64,000 nucleotides of DNA. It comes from Hyphomicrobiales bacterium (GTDB taxonomy: Bacteria; Pseudomonadota; Alphaproteobacteria; Rhizobiales; Aestuariivirgaceae). Under the pieces are notes generated by a model, which saw only the letters and a program-made list of their open reading frames with translations, searched no databases and was not told the origin of the DNA. The number at the start of each line of letters is the position of its first letter. Positions within the stretch are counted from its first letter, which is position 1. The position numbers were made by a program, and so were the translations under genes. Below are positions 27,320-36,130 of this stretch, piece after piece. The stretch is from assembly GCA_016185245.1 (NCBI GenBank), contig JACPNZ010000009.1, forward strand, positions 1 to 64,000. The letters are read 5' to 3'.

Positions 27320-28303
27320 CTAAGGATAGGCCCCCGGCTCGAACATATCGGAAAAATCTTCGGCGTCCTTGACGGCCTCGATGACCGGCAGGCCGAACAC
27401 CGTTTCGACCGTCCGGATCAGCGACTTATGCGTATAATAAATCTGGCTGAGGTAATTCTTCTTGACGCCGGCGCCGACCGCGAAGAACGGCAGCTTGTCG
27501 GTCTTGGAGCCTTCATCCCAGATGACGAAGATGACGGCGGCATTGGCGTTGGCCCACTTGATCAGCGGCGGCAGCTCCTTCTTCAGGAAAGCGTCACCGG
27601 CCGCAATCGGGCTCTTGCCGCACTTGTCGTGCATGTCATTGCACAGGTTGGGCGTGATGAACACATAGTTCGCCAATCGGTTGGCCGCGAGATCGCCTTC
27701 GAGATCGGTGAGCGGCTTCATGTGAGTAGCGCAATTGCGATTGTCGCCGCGCGGCGGGTCACCCACGATGTCGGCAAAGAACATGAACGGATTGTGCCTC
27801 GCCGTATAGCGAGTACGTGTACTTGTGGCCAGGGGACAGATGCCGGATACTTCCGGGTCAAGGCCCTCTTGATAACTCATCCAGGAGAGCTGCGCCGCGG
27901 CAGGTGCGGCGTCGATCTGGGCCGTCAGATGCTCCCTTGACGTGGTCCAGTTTTTCGCTCTGGTCTCGTCGCAAAAGCTGAGCGGATCGCTGTCGCAGGT
28001 GAATGTGACATCGGGAAAGCTGTTGGTCCCGGCTTCCATCAGGATGTAGTGCGGCTCGCTGACCAGGTCTGGGATTAGGTCGGTGAAGTCGGCCGCCCGC
28101 GCCGCCTGGGGTATCAGGCGCTGGTTGATGTAGGGCGCCTCCTTGGTGTTGCCGTAAATGTAGTTCTGCTTCTTGTCGCCGACGGCATCCGTATTCTCCA
28201 TGACGATGACGATGATGTGTTTTATGTTCCCGGCACCGGCCGGCATGGAAAAAAGTGACGCAGCAGTGAGGATGGCGACTGTCAGTGCGGAAGGGCGGAT
28301 CAT
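27320..28303 (-). CDS. Secreted phosphoesterase (phospholipase C/acid phosphatase family)
   Basis: A 327-residue exported hydrolase. Residues 1-24 are a signal peptide (LTVAILTAASLFSMPAGAG). The start of the mature protein, IKHIIVIVMENTDAV, is the metal-binding motif of the PF04185 phosphoesterases. YVFITPNLCNDMHDKC and VIFVIWDEGSKTDKLP complete the family pattern. The family includes acid phosphatases and phospholipases C; substrate unknown. The IS element abuts the stop codon: the present TAG uses one IS base, and before insertion it would have been TAA, so the protein is unchanged. Confidence 0.88.
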   Translation of the reverse strand: MIRPSALTVAILTAASLFSMPAGAGNIKHIIVIVMENTDAVGDKKQNYIYGNTKEAPYINQRLIPQAARAADFTDLIPDLVSEPHYILMEAGTNSFPDVTFTCDSDPLSFCDETRAKNWTTSREHLTAQIDAAPAAAQLSWMSYQEGLDPEVSGICPLATSTRTRYTARHNPFMFFADIVGDPPRGDNRNCATHMKPLTDLEGDLAANRLANYVFITPNLCNDMHDKCGKSPIAAGDAFLKKELPPLIKWANANAAVIFVIWDEGSKTDKLPFFAVGAGVKKNYLSQIYYTHKSLIRTVETVFGLPVIEAVKDAEDFSDMFEPGAYP

Positions 28304-28860
28304 TTTGGAATAGCGACCTTTCGAGACATGCTGGGCTGTACCGGCATGGCCAACCGTCGGCGGCGAGATTGATTTGATTCACCCGGCTTGACAATACCGA
28401 ACAGACTGGCGGACACGCCGAGGCAAATCGGTGATCGTTAACCAACATGGACGAGCGTTAACCATGAACTCAGCCTCCCCGGCCCGGGTTTTTCCTTTGG
28501 ATTCCCGGGTGGCGAGCGCCAAGAACTGCAGCCGGCGGCGGCCAAACGCAAATTGCCACCCCGGACGGAGTCGTCGCCAAGGCGGCGACCCGCAGGAATC
28601 AACATTACATCCGAATCGTTAAGCAAGTTGATGAAAATTTAGTAAAAAATGATTGCTGGGTCCGGGCAACTGCGCTAGCGTTCGCCGGGTGGAAAGCCGC
28701 CGCTTACCACCTTTTGGGACGGCAAATGAGAAGCCCTGAGCGGGTGCGGAGCGAAGCTTGGGGCGTAGGGCGAGGTCAGCAGCGCTTGAGGAAGAGTGCG
28801 AAGTGATTTGTTTGTACCAAGAAGTAGGGTGCGGTCGACTCTTTGTATGGAGTAGAAAGT
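28304..28860. other. Intergenic region between phosphoesterase and glycosyltransferases
   Basis: About 560 bp with no convincing gene on either strand. It contains two TTAACCA motifs (28438-28465), a weak hairpin GTCGCC/GGCGAC (28573-28589) and an AT-rich tract (28618-28655) unusual for this DNA. It probably holds the promoter of the glycosyltransferase operon and that of the divergent phosphoesterase. Confidence 0.6.
28438..28465 (+). promoter_or_regulatory. Paired TTAACCA motifs (CtrA half-site-like)
   Basis: TTAACCAA at 28438 and TTAACCAT at 28458, 20 bp apart in direct orientation (about two helical turns), each preceded by CG. They lie about 400 bp upstream of the first glycosyltransferase and 135 bp upstream of the divergent phosphoesterase. 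The match to CtrA half-sites is by sequence resemblance only. Confidence 0.35.
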
Positions 28861-29682
28861 ATGTCGTACTCGCCTGTAGCCGCTTCATTTTCTCCGATTG
28901 AGAATTCGAGATCGCTCGGCTTTGAATTCCTGACGCCCGGCACCCGTATCAGCGTTATCGTTCCGGCCAAGAATGAAGCGAAGAATCTTCCTCATGTATT
29001 GCCGCGTATTCCGAAGTGGGTCGACGAAATCATCTTGGTCGACGGCAATTCGACCGACGACACGGTCGCGGTCGCCATGGAGCTGAATCCAAACATCGTA
29101 GTGGTGCAGCAGAAGGGACGCGGCAAGGGTGCGGCATTGCGTAGCGGCTTCGCCGCGGCAAAGGGGGATATCATCGTGACCCTCGATGCCGACGGCTCCG
29201 CTGATCCGGGAGAGATCGCGAGCTTCATCGGCGCACTTTTCGCCGGCGCCGATTTTGTGAAGGGGTCGCGCTTCCTGCAGGGCGGCGAGACCGCCGACAT
29301 GGAATGGTACCGCAGACTCGGCAACTGGGGCCTGCTGCAGCTGGTAAAGCTGCGCTTCGGCGGCCGCTTTACCGATCTGTGTTACGGCTACAACGCCTTC
29401 TGGCGCAATGTCTTGCCATACATCGATCTCGAAAACGTCGACGGTTTCGAAGTCGAAACCAGCATGAATGTCCAGGCGCTGCGTGCCAAGTTGCAGGTTT
29501 TCGAAGTTGCCAGCAAGGAATTCCGCCGAATTCATGGAACCAGCAATCTGCGCACCGTGCCCGACGGTTGGCGCGTGCTGAAGACCATTGTGAAGCTCGG
29601 TTTACCGAGGAAGAACAAGCCGGCCACTGCCGTCCGAAAGATCGGCGACCTCCGGGAGTGGAACAGAGAAGCCGGACGGTGA
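28861..29682 (+). CDS. Glycosyltransferase family 2 (polyprenyl-phosphate sugar transferase type)
   Basis: A 273-residue GT-A enzyme resembling DPM/DPG-synthase-like transferases that load a sugar onto a polyprenyl phosphate. Visible motifs: ISVIVPAKNEAKNLPHVL, EIILVDGNSTDDTV, the metal-binding DADGSADP and FTDLCYGYNAFWRNVLP. No C-terminal membrane helices are present. ATG at 28861 is chosen; TTG at 28843 is possible. The stop overlaps a GTG of the next glycosyltransferase, so these are co-translated. The donor sugar is unknown. Confidence 0.9.
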   Translation: MSYSPVAASFSPIENSRSLGFEFLTPGTRISVIVPAKNEAKNLPHVLPRIPKWVDEIILVDGNSTDDTVAVAMELNPNIVVVQQKGRGKGAALRSGFAAAKGDIIVTLDADGSADPGEIASFIGALFAGADFVKGSRFLQGGETADMEWYRRLGNWGLLQLVKLRFGGRFTDLCYGYNAFWRNVLPYIDLENVDGFEVETSMNVQALRAKLQVFEVASKEFRRIHGTSNLRTVPDGWRVLKTIVKLGLPRKNKPATAVRKIGDLREWNREAGR

Positions 29683-30617
29683 AAGCGATGCCGCTCAGGG
29701 TATCGGCGATCATTTGCGCCTACTCCGACGACCGCGAGGAGCAACTAAAGGCGGCGATCGGTTCGGTGCTGAACCAGGAAACGGCGGCAACCGAGATACT
29801 TCTGGTAATCGACCACAATCCGGGGCTCATGGGCCGTATGATGGCGGCTTTCCCCGATTCGCGCATCATCGCCAATATTGGGCAGCGTGGCCTGTCGGGG
29901 GCGCGCAACACCGGACTGCGTGCCGCAAGGGGCGATGTCGTGGCGTTCGTCGACGATGACGCGGTAGCCGATCGCCAATGGCTGACGCGGATGATCGGCC
30001 ACTATGCCGATCCTTCGGTGATCGGCGTCGGCGGTGGTGTCGTGCCCGTCTGGTCAGGCGGCAAGCCGCCGTGGTTTCCGGAGGAGTTCAACTGGGTGGT
30101 GGGATGTAGCTATCGTGGCCAGCCCGAGGGGGTAGCCAGGGTCCGCAATCCGATCGGCTGCAATATGTCGTTCCGGCGCGAGATTTTCGACCGGATCGGC
30201 GGGTTCCGCGAGGGTGTGGGACGAACCGCCGACGACGCGGCGGGATGCGAAGAAACCGAATTCTTCATTAGGGCCCGTCAGGCCTATCCGGAAAGTAGTG
30301 TTCTGCTCGATCCAGCCATGCGGGTTCACCACCAGGTTGCGCCCGAGCGCGGGCGGTGGAACTATTTCCGCAAGCGCTGTATCGCCGAGGGCCGTTCGAA
30401 GACCCTTGTGGTGAACGAAGTCGGTGCCGCCGACGGGTTGGCGGCCGAACGAAGTTATGTACTGCGCACCTTGCCGGCAGGATTTTTCCGTGGCATCGCC
30501 CAGTCGCTCTTTAAGTTCGATCCGTGGGGATTGGCAAGGGCTGGCGGAATTGTCGCCGGTCTTGGCTTCACCACCTGGGGATACCTTGGCGCGAGACTTG
30601 CAGGTGGTCGACGATAA
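29679..30617 (+). CDS. Glycosyltransferase family 2
   Basis: A GT-A glycosyltransferase of 312 residues from GTG 29679 (which overlaps the previous stop as GTGA) or 309 from ATG 29688. Motifs: VSAIICAYSDDREEQLKAAI, GLSGARNTGLRAARGDVVAF, the metal-binding FVDDDAV, FNWVVGCSYRG and CEETEFFIRARQAYP. A C-terminal hydrophobic segment (GGIVAGLGFTTWGYLGARL) may anchor it at the membrane. From memory, close relatives occur beside glycosyltransferases like its two neighbours in actinobacteria and cyanobacteria, which hints at a conserved, little-studied glycan pathway. Confidence 0.9.
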   Translation: MKAMPLRVSAIICAYSDDREEQLKAAIGSVLNQETAATEILLVIDHNPGLMGRMMAAFPDSRIIANIGQRGLSGARNTGLRAARGDVVAFVDDDAVADRQWLTRMIGHYADPSVIGVGGGVVPVWSGGKPPWFPEEFNWVVGCSYRGQPEGVARVRNPIGCNMSFRREIFDRIGGFREGVGRTADDAAGCEETEFFIRARQAYPESSVLLDPAMRVHHQVAPERGRWNYFRKRCIAEGRSKTLVVNEVGAADGLAAERSYVLRTLPAGFFRGIAQSLFKFDPWGLARAGGIVAGLGFTTWGYLGARLAGGRR

Positions 30618-30640
30618 GCGGCGGGTGCCAGCGGTAGCCA

Positions 30641-31918
30641 ATGGAACAGTCTTTTCGTCCAATCGCTATTCTTGATCTGGATGTGGCGAAGCCGCTGCCG
30701 GAAGTCCCGTTGCGGGACAAGGCCCGCGGGCTGATCTATGGAGGTGTTTTCTGCCTCGTCCGCCGGCATGGCCGGCCAGTCGGGATCGTCGAGTTTTCCT
30801 ACGATGGCGAAGTGATTTCCCCCAGCGAATTGGCAACTCTCATCGGCAGCCCACCGCAACCCGCCTCACCATCTTCGGTCGCCAAGACCAAAACCGGCCC
30901 CGCCCCGTCGATAACGGTGGTCGTGGCGACCAGGGATCGGGCTGCGAGCCTCGATCGCTGCCTGCATTCCCTCATGTCGCAGAACTACCAGAACTATGAC
31001 ATCGTCGTGGTGGACAATGCCCCGGCAACGTCCGAAACGGCCGATCTCATCGCCGATCGCTACAAGGCGACCGGCAAGGTCCGCTATGTCCGCGAGGATC
31101 GTCCCGGCCTCGGCCGGGCCCACAACACTGGTGTCTCACTTGTGACGGCGCCCTATGCGGCTTTCACCGATGATGACGTGATCGTCGATCCCGACTGGCT
31201 TGCCGCCATCGCGGCGAATTTTTCGACAGACGGCAAGGTGGGCTGCGTCACCGGTCTCATCTTGCCGGCGGAACTCGAGACCAGGGCCCAGATGTGGACC
31301 GAACGCCATGGTGGCTTCGGCAAGGGTTTGGAGAGAAGACTCTTCGACTTGGGTGAGCACCGGCCCGACAACGCTCTGTTTCCCTTCACCGCAGGCCAGT
31401 TCGGATCGGGCGCCAACATGGCCTTCAACATGGAAGCGTTGCGCCGGATCGGCGGCTTCGAGTCGGCCCTTGGTGCAGGCACCATCGCCCGGGGCGGCGA
31501 CGATCTCGCCTCCTTCTATGCCGTGGTGAAGGCGGGCTTCGGCTTGGTCTACGAACCGGAAGCGATCATCTGGCATCACCACCGTCGCGATGAAGAGGGC
31601 ATGGTGCGTCAGGCCTATGGCTACGGCGTGGGGTTGGGCGCCTACTTGACGAATGTCATTCTTGATGATCCAAAAACCCTGTGGGACCTCACCAAGGCCC
31701 TACCTTCGGGACTTGCACACATGTTCGGATCGTCATCTCCCAAGAACCGGCGCCTGCCGGGCGACTACCCCACCGCTTTGATCTGGCGCGAGCGCCTGGG
31801 TATTCTTGCCGGCGTTCCGAGTTTCGTGCGCAGTCGCCGGGCGGTGAACTTGCTCGAGAGGATGCGCGCTCCGGATGCAGGCAATTCGGCCCCCAGGGCA
31901 TCGTCACAGCTGGAATGA
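30641..31918 (+). CDS. Glycosyltransferase family 2 with N-terminal accessory domain
   Basis: A 425-residue protein. Residues 1-80 form a separate domain (GVFCLVRRHGRPVGIVEFSY) also seen, to my recollection, in front of actinobacterial GT2 enzymes. Residues about 90-330 are the GT-A catalytic domain with SITVVVATRDRAASLDRCLH, DIVVVDNAPATSET, FTDDDVIVDPDWL and GANMAFNMEALRRIGGF. The C-terminus is amphipathic. Acceptor and donor are unknown. It starts 23 bp after the previous glycosyltransferase; the following deacetylase begins immediately after its stop. Confidence 0.9.
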   Translation: MEQSFRPIAILDLDVAKPLPEVPLRDKARGLIYGGVFCLVRRHGRPVGIVEFSYDGEVISPSELATLIGSPPQPASPSSVAKTKTGPAPSITVVVATRDRAASLDRCLHSLMSQNYQNYDIVVVDNAPATSETADLIADRYKATGKVRYVREDRPGLGRAHNTGVSLVTAPYAAFTDDDVIVDPDWLAAIAANFSTDGKVGCVTGLILPAELETRAQMWTERHGGFGKGLERRLFDLGEHRPDNALFPFTAGQFGSGANMAFNMEALRRIGGFESALGAGTIARGGDDLASFYAVVKAGFGLVYEPEAIIWHHHRRDEEGMVRQAYGYGVGLGAYLTNVILDDPKTLWDLTKALPSGLAHMFGSSSPKNRRLPGDYPTALIWRERLGILAGVPSFVRSRRAVNLLERMRAPDAGNSAPRASSQLE

Positions 31919-31922
31919 TGGC

Positions 31923-32729
31923 GTGGTTCAGCCGATTCCCATCCTCCTTTACCACAGCATCGCCCGGAGCTGCGCGGCCGACTATCGCCGCTGGCTGGTG
32001 CTGCCGGAGGAATTCGAACGTCAATTGCAGGTCCTGCTGGAGGACAGCTACGACTGCCTGACGATCTCCGAACTCGTAGGTCTGCTCGATTCCGGCAAGG
32101 ATGTTCCGCCGCGCACCGCTGCCATCACCTTCGACGATGGCCTGGCCGATTTCGCCGAGGGCGCCGTTCCCATCCTCCGCCGCCATAATTTCTCCGCCAC
32201 TCTCTATGTAGTTTCGGGGCTGGTGGGCAGTACAAGCCGTTGGCTGGCAGGCCTCGGAGAAGGAAACCGTCCCATGCTGGGCTGGCAGGAACTGCGCGAT
32301 GTGGCGGCGGCCGGTATCGAAATCGGCGCCCACACCGTCAGCCACCCTGAAGTCGATGTACTGTCGGCCGCCGAGGCACAACGGGAAATCCGCAACAGCA
32401 AGGCGACACTCGAGGACAAGCTCGGGCTGGAAATAAGATCCTTTGCCTATCCGCATGGCTACTCGAGCAAGACAGTTCGCAAAATGGTTGCCGAGGCCGG
32501 CTTCTCGTCGGCCTGCTCGGTCCGTCATGCCTTGGCATCTGCTTCGGAAAACCGCTTTGCCTTGTCGCGTATCATCATGACCAGCGACATCGGCACCACC
32601 GGTTTTCGGGAAATTCTTGCCGGTCGCAGTCTCCCGATTTCGCCGCCGATCGACAGCGCCAAGATCGCCGGTTGGAGAGCGGTGCGAAAGCTTCGCCGCC
32701 TCACCCGGACTGGGGAGCGACTGAATTGA
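31923..32729 (+). CDS. Polysaccharide deacetylase (NodB-homology) family protein
   Basis: A 268-residue carbohydrate esterase family 4 protein that likely removes N-acetyl groups from a glycan. Conserved motifs: PILLYHSIA, the metal/catalytic AAITFDDGLADFAEGA (TFDDG), IGAHTVSHPEVD (the H-x3-H zinc motif) and IRSFAYPHGYSS. No signal peptide is evident, so it may act in the cytoplasm on a lipid-linked or nucleotide-linked sugar. The GTG at 31923, four bases after the previous stop, fits coupling; an ATG at 31875 lies inside the upstream gene. Confidence 0.9.
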   Translation: MVQPIPILLYHSIARSCAADYRRWLVLPEEFERQLQVLLEDSYDCLTISELVGLLDSGKDVPPRTAAITFDDGLADFAEGAVPILRRHNFSATLYVVSGLVGSTSRWLAGLGEGNRPMLGWQELRDVAAAGIEIGAHTVSHPEVDVLSAAEAQREIRNSKATLEDKLGLEIRSFAYPHGYSSKTVRKMVAEAGFSSACSVRHALASASENRFALSRIIMTSDIGTTGFREILAGRSLPISPPIDSAKIAGWRAVRKLRRLTRTGERLN

Positions 32730-32811
32730 GCCTTTCCCTGCCGGGATGGATAGAGAGCGTTGGTCGGTGGTTCGGATTGTACGTGGTCGGTTGGTGTGAA
32801 GGTCAACTTGT

Positions 32812-34584
32812 ATGAAATCAGTTGCGTGTATTGCTGTGGGCCTATTCCTCGTTACAGCCGGTTCTCCCGGCGCCGGCGCGGGGACGGCCAACCAGGTGGC
32901 CCCGCCCACCCCGCCAAGCTTCAACTCGCCCGCCATTGACTCGGTACTCATGGCACTCGGCGACATGTATCGGGATGGCAAACTCACGCCATCCGACGGA
33001 CAGACAGCAATCGACTATTACAAGAATGCGGCGGGCGAAAGCGATCCTGCCGCCATCTATGCCATCATCATGCCGACCGATCTGATCGGCGTGAGTGCAG
33101 TCGGAACCGCCGACCGCAAAACGGCCCGCGATCTTTACGTGCAGGCCGCCTCATCCGGCAATCCCGATGCCCTTCTGCGGCTTGGCGACCTCTACTCAAA
33201 TCCGCGCTCGGGCCTGACCGACCTGGTCAAGGCCTTTGCCTATTACCAACAGGCCGCCAAAGCCGGCAGCATCACTGGTAAGCTGCGGATGGGAGAAATG
33301 ACGGTGCGCGGCCAGGGCACGACCGCCGACATAGCAGCCGGCCTGGCCATCGTGCAGGCGGTTGCCGATGGCGGCAGCCCCGCCGCCTTCATCGTTCTTG
33401 GCGACCTCTATGCCACCGGCGCGGTCGGGCCAGTCGACAGTGCCAAGGCGATCGATGACTACGGCAAGGCCGCGGCGCTGGGTTCCGCCGATGCGATGAT
33501 GCGGCTCGCTGATACTTATTTCAACGGCAAGCTCGTACCGCGCGACCTAGGCAAGGCAATTGATAGCTATCGGGCGGCCGCCGCCGCGGGAAACCCCTAT
33601 GGCAAGATCAGGCTGGGTGAAATGACAGCGCGCGGCCAGGGCGTGGCGCAAGATATCGCCGGCGGGCATGCGATCATCGGCGAGTTGGCCGATGCCGGAA
33701 ACGCCGATGCCCTCAATTCGCTAGCCGAATTGTCGATCAGCGGCGATGCCGGCCCGATTGACGGACCGGCAGCGGCTAACCTGTTCGAGCAGGCGGCGAG
33801 CCACGGCAGCACCTATGCGCTGTTGCGCCTGGGCGTTATCTATCACGACGGCAAGGTGATAGCCCAGGATCTGCCAAAGGCCTTCGGCTACTTCCTCAAG
33901 TCATCGGAGGCCGGCAACGACTATGCCAAGCTTCTCCTCGGCCAGATGTATCTGAAGGGCGAGGGCACCGATAGGGATACGGCGACCGGGTTCAAGCTTC
34001 TCGAGGAGGTAGCGGCGGTCGGCAACACCGCGGCACTCGTCACCATGGGTGATGTATCCATCGATGGCACGCTGGGGGCTGCCGATGTGGCCCGCGCCAT
34101 CGGTTACTATGAGAAAGCCACCGCCGCCGGCGATACCGATGGCCTGTTGCGGCTGGGCGACTTGTATTCGGACATCAAGCAGAAGATACGCGACTACGCC
34201 AAGGCGATTGGGTACTACCAGCAGGCCGCCGATGCCGGCAGCATCACGGCCAAGCTGCGGCTGGCCACCATGTTGGCCCGTGGCCAGGGTGTTGCCGCCG
34301 ATCCGGCCCGCGGCCGGGCGATGGTCCGTGAGGTGGCCGATACGGGCAACATTGCCGCCCTTATTGTTCTCGGGGATTTGAGCAGCGGTGGCGATACGGG
34401 TCCGATCGACGGCAAGACGGCAGTTTATGCCTATGGGCGGGCCGGCGCCCTCGGCAGCAGCGATGCCCTGATCAGGCTGGGCGATCTTTACCGTGACGGC
34501 ACGGGTGTTCCGGTCGATGGCAAGCGGGCGGCCGAATACTACGCCAAGGCAGCCGGTCCCGGTTTGGACACGAGTGCCCAGTAA
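32812..34584 (+). CDS. Secreted Sel1-like repeat protein
   Basis: A 590-residue exported protein with a signal peptide (SVACIAVGLFLVTAGSPGAGAG). The remainder is about fourteen Sel1-like (TPR-related) repeats of 34-37 residues, typified by ALLRLGDLYSN..., AFAYYQQAAKAGS and KLRMGEMTVRGQG. The order of repeats is itself repeated about every 110 residues, showing internal duplication. Such periplasmic solenoids scaffold polysaccharide secretion complexes (AlgK) or regulate exopolysaccharide synthesis (ExoR), which fits the neighbouring glycosyltransferases. That role is inferred. Confidence 0.88.
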   Translation: MKSVACIAVGLFLVTAGSPGAGAGTANQVAPPTPPSFNSPAIDSVLMALGDMYRDGKLTPSDGQTAIDYYKNAAGESDPAAIYAIIMPTDLIGVSAVGTADRKTARDLYVQAASSGNPDALLRLGDLYSNPRSGLTDLVKAFAYYQQAAKAGSITGKLRMGEMTVRGQGTTADIAAGLAIVQAVADGGSPAAFIVLGDLYATGAVGPVDSAKAIDDYGKAAALGSADAMMRLADTYFNGKLVPRDLGKAIDSYRAAAAAGNPYGKIRLGEMTARGQGVAQDIAGGHAIIGELADAGNADALNSLAELSISGDAGPIDGPAAANLFEQAASHGSTYALLRLGVIYHDGKVIAQDLPKAFGYFLKSSEAGNDYAKLLLGQMYLKGEGTDRDTATGFKLLEEVAAVGNTAALVTMGDVSIDGTLGAADVARAIGYYEKATAAGDTDGLLRLGDLYSDIKQKIRDYAKAIGYYQQAADAGSITAKLRLATMLARGQGVAADPARGRAMVREVADTGNIAALIVLGDLSSGGDTGPIDGKTAVYAYGRAGALGSSDALIRLGDLYRDGTGVPVDGKRAAEYYAKAAGPGLDTSAQ

Positions 34585-34621
34585 GGTGTGGGGATTTCCG
34601 ACATTGGGCAAAATTGGCGCC

Positions 34622-35872
34622 GTGACAATTTGGCTGCGCAGCCTCGCGGTCGCTGGCATGCTCGGCGCTCATTTCCTAACGACAAGCGGAGCATTGGCCG
34701 AAGAGGTCAAGAGTCCGAACCCGCCGCAGCCAGCCGCCACTTCCAAGACGCCTCCCAATACCGACGCGATCCTGCGGCTTGCCGATCTCTATGCAACTGG
34801 CGACGCGGTGCCGCTCAACTATGGCAAGGCTTATGAATTGTATGCGCAGGCTGCCGCCGCCGGAAGCCTGACGGCCAAGCTGCGGATGGGCGAGATGCTT
34901 GCCCGCGGGCAGGGGGCGGTGCGGGACGTCACCAATGGCCGCAAGCTGGTCCGCGAATTGGCCGAGGCCGGCAATACTTCGGCTTGGGTAAGCTTGGGTG
35001 ATCTCTACGCTCGCGGCGATGCCGGTCCGATGAACCCAAGGGAAGCTATCAAGGCCTATGAAGCCGCCGTGGCGCAAGGCAGCAAGCAGGCGATGATGCG
35101 GCTGGGCGATATCTATCGGTTGGGCCGGTTCGCTGCTCCCCAGCCGGACAAGGCCAAACTTTACTATCGCAAGGCCGCCGACGCCGGAGAGCCTTATGGT
35201 CTACTGCTGCTCGGCATCCTGCAATCCAATCAGTCTACCAAGAAAGTATCGCGCGAAGCCGCCGCAACCCAGGTGCTGCGGCAGGCAGAGAAGGCGGGCC
35301 TCGACTACGCCATCGTGTCGATCGCCAGCAACTATTTCTATGGCAAGAGTGCTCCTCAGGACCCGAAGCGGGCCCTTGCCCTGCTGGTTGCCGCCGCCAA
35401 GGCGGGCAACACTGCAGCGATCTCCGATCTCATCGCTTCATACCGCACCGGCAGGCGCGACGGCCGGCTGTTGCTGGTGAAACAGAATCTCGCGACGGCG
35501 AGGCAGGTTCTGGCCGAATTCGGGCGCAAGTTGACCGCTCGCGAAACCGCAGTAGAGAAGTTTTTGCTCGATCTTGCGGTGGCTCAACCTAAGTCCTTTG
35601 CCGAATTCTATGTCCGGCTGCGTGCCCTGCCACCCTCGGATGGTGCTTCGTTGCTTCGCAGTCTTGGCCGCGACAAGCCCGATTTTTACGCATTTGCGGT
35701 GCAGTCCCGTCTGATCGAACTGAAGCAATTGAACGGCAAGCCGAGCGCATCTTTGAACCAGCGCGCCGCCGCCGCGATGAATCGCTATTGCCTGAGGACC
35801 GGCACGCCGCGCTTCTGCAGCGGTGGTCCGATGAGCGCCGAGCAGGCGGAAATTCTGGGCTATTCCTTATAG
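34622..35872 (+). CDS. Second secreted Sel1-like repeat protein
   Basis: A 416-residue paralogue of the preceding protein. GTG at 34622 gives a direct signal peptide (IWLRSLAVAGMLGAHFL, then SGALA); GTG at 34586 is an alternative. Residues about 45-290 are Sel1 repeats nearly matching the upstream protein (RLADLYATGDAVPLNYGKAY, KLRMGEMLARGQG). The last 130 residues are different: a helical C-terminal domain ending TPRFCSGGPMSAEQAEILGY with two cysteines. It probably works in the same envelope complex. Confidence 0.85.
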   Translation: MTIWLRSLAVAGMLGAHFLTTSGALAEEVKSPNPPQPAATSKTPPNTDAILRLADLYATGDAVPLNYGKAYELYAQAAAAGSLTAKLRMGEMLARGQGAVRDVTNGRKLVRELAEAGNTSAWVSLGDLYARGDAGPMNPREAIKAYEAAVAQGSKQAMMRLGDIYRLGRFAAPQPDKAKLYYRKAADAGEPYGLLLLGILQSNQSTKKVSREAAATQVLRQAEKAGLDYAIVSIASNYFYGKSAPQDPKRALALLVAAAKAGNTAAISDLIASYRTGRRDGRLLLVKQNLATARQVLAEFGRKLTARETAVEKFLLDLAVAQPKSFAEFYVRLRALPPSDGASLLRSLGRDKPDFYAFAVQSRLIELKQLNGKPSASLNQRAAAAMNRYCLRTGTPRFCSGGPMSAEQAEILGYSL

Positions 35873-35885
35873 GCGCGAGTTCAGG

Positions 35886-36056
35886 ATGTTGGATTTTTCG
35901 GAGCAGTTAACCCGCATACTGATGGCCGCCGCCGTGAAGGCTGCGGCAAATTGGACCGTTAACAATATCCAGAGTGAGGAAGGCGAGACGAAAGCCAAGG
36001 CAGTAACACGAACGAGATCGGCGCTAGCAGACCTGCCCATTTACCTCACCGTTTGA
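35886..36056 (+). CDS. Doubtful 56-codon open frame
   Basis: ATG 35886 to TGA 36056, beginning LDFSEQLTRILMAAAVKAAA and ending SALADLPIYLTV. No ribosome site beyond AGG, no family match. It fills part of the 258-bp gap between the second Sel1 gene and the oxidoreductase. Two TTAA motifs (TTAACC at 35907, TTAACA at 35960) suggest this gap also holds a promoter. It could easily be chance. Confidence 0.22.
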   Translation: MLDFSEQLTRILMAAAVKAAANWTVNNIQSEEGETKAKAVTRTRSALADLPIYLTV

Positions 36057-36130
36057 CGGGGCTCGACAGGCATCGGTGGGCCGTCCAAAATAATGAAAAA
36101 TTGAAATGAATCGCCTGCTTCCTCAAGTGC

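Larger units (their letters stand above)
26384..27320 (-). mobile_element. IS5-family (IS427-like) insertion sequence
   Basis: A complete 937-bp element bounded by 17-bp perfect terminal inverted repeats (GAGCCTATCCGTAAATA at 26384-26400 and its complement at 27304-27320). A TAA target duplication lies at 26381-26383 and 27321-27323. Two overlapping frames on the minus strand encode the transposase. The ends are intact, so the element could be active. The left repeat contains the stop codon of orfB. Confidence 0.93.
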
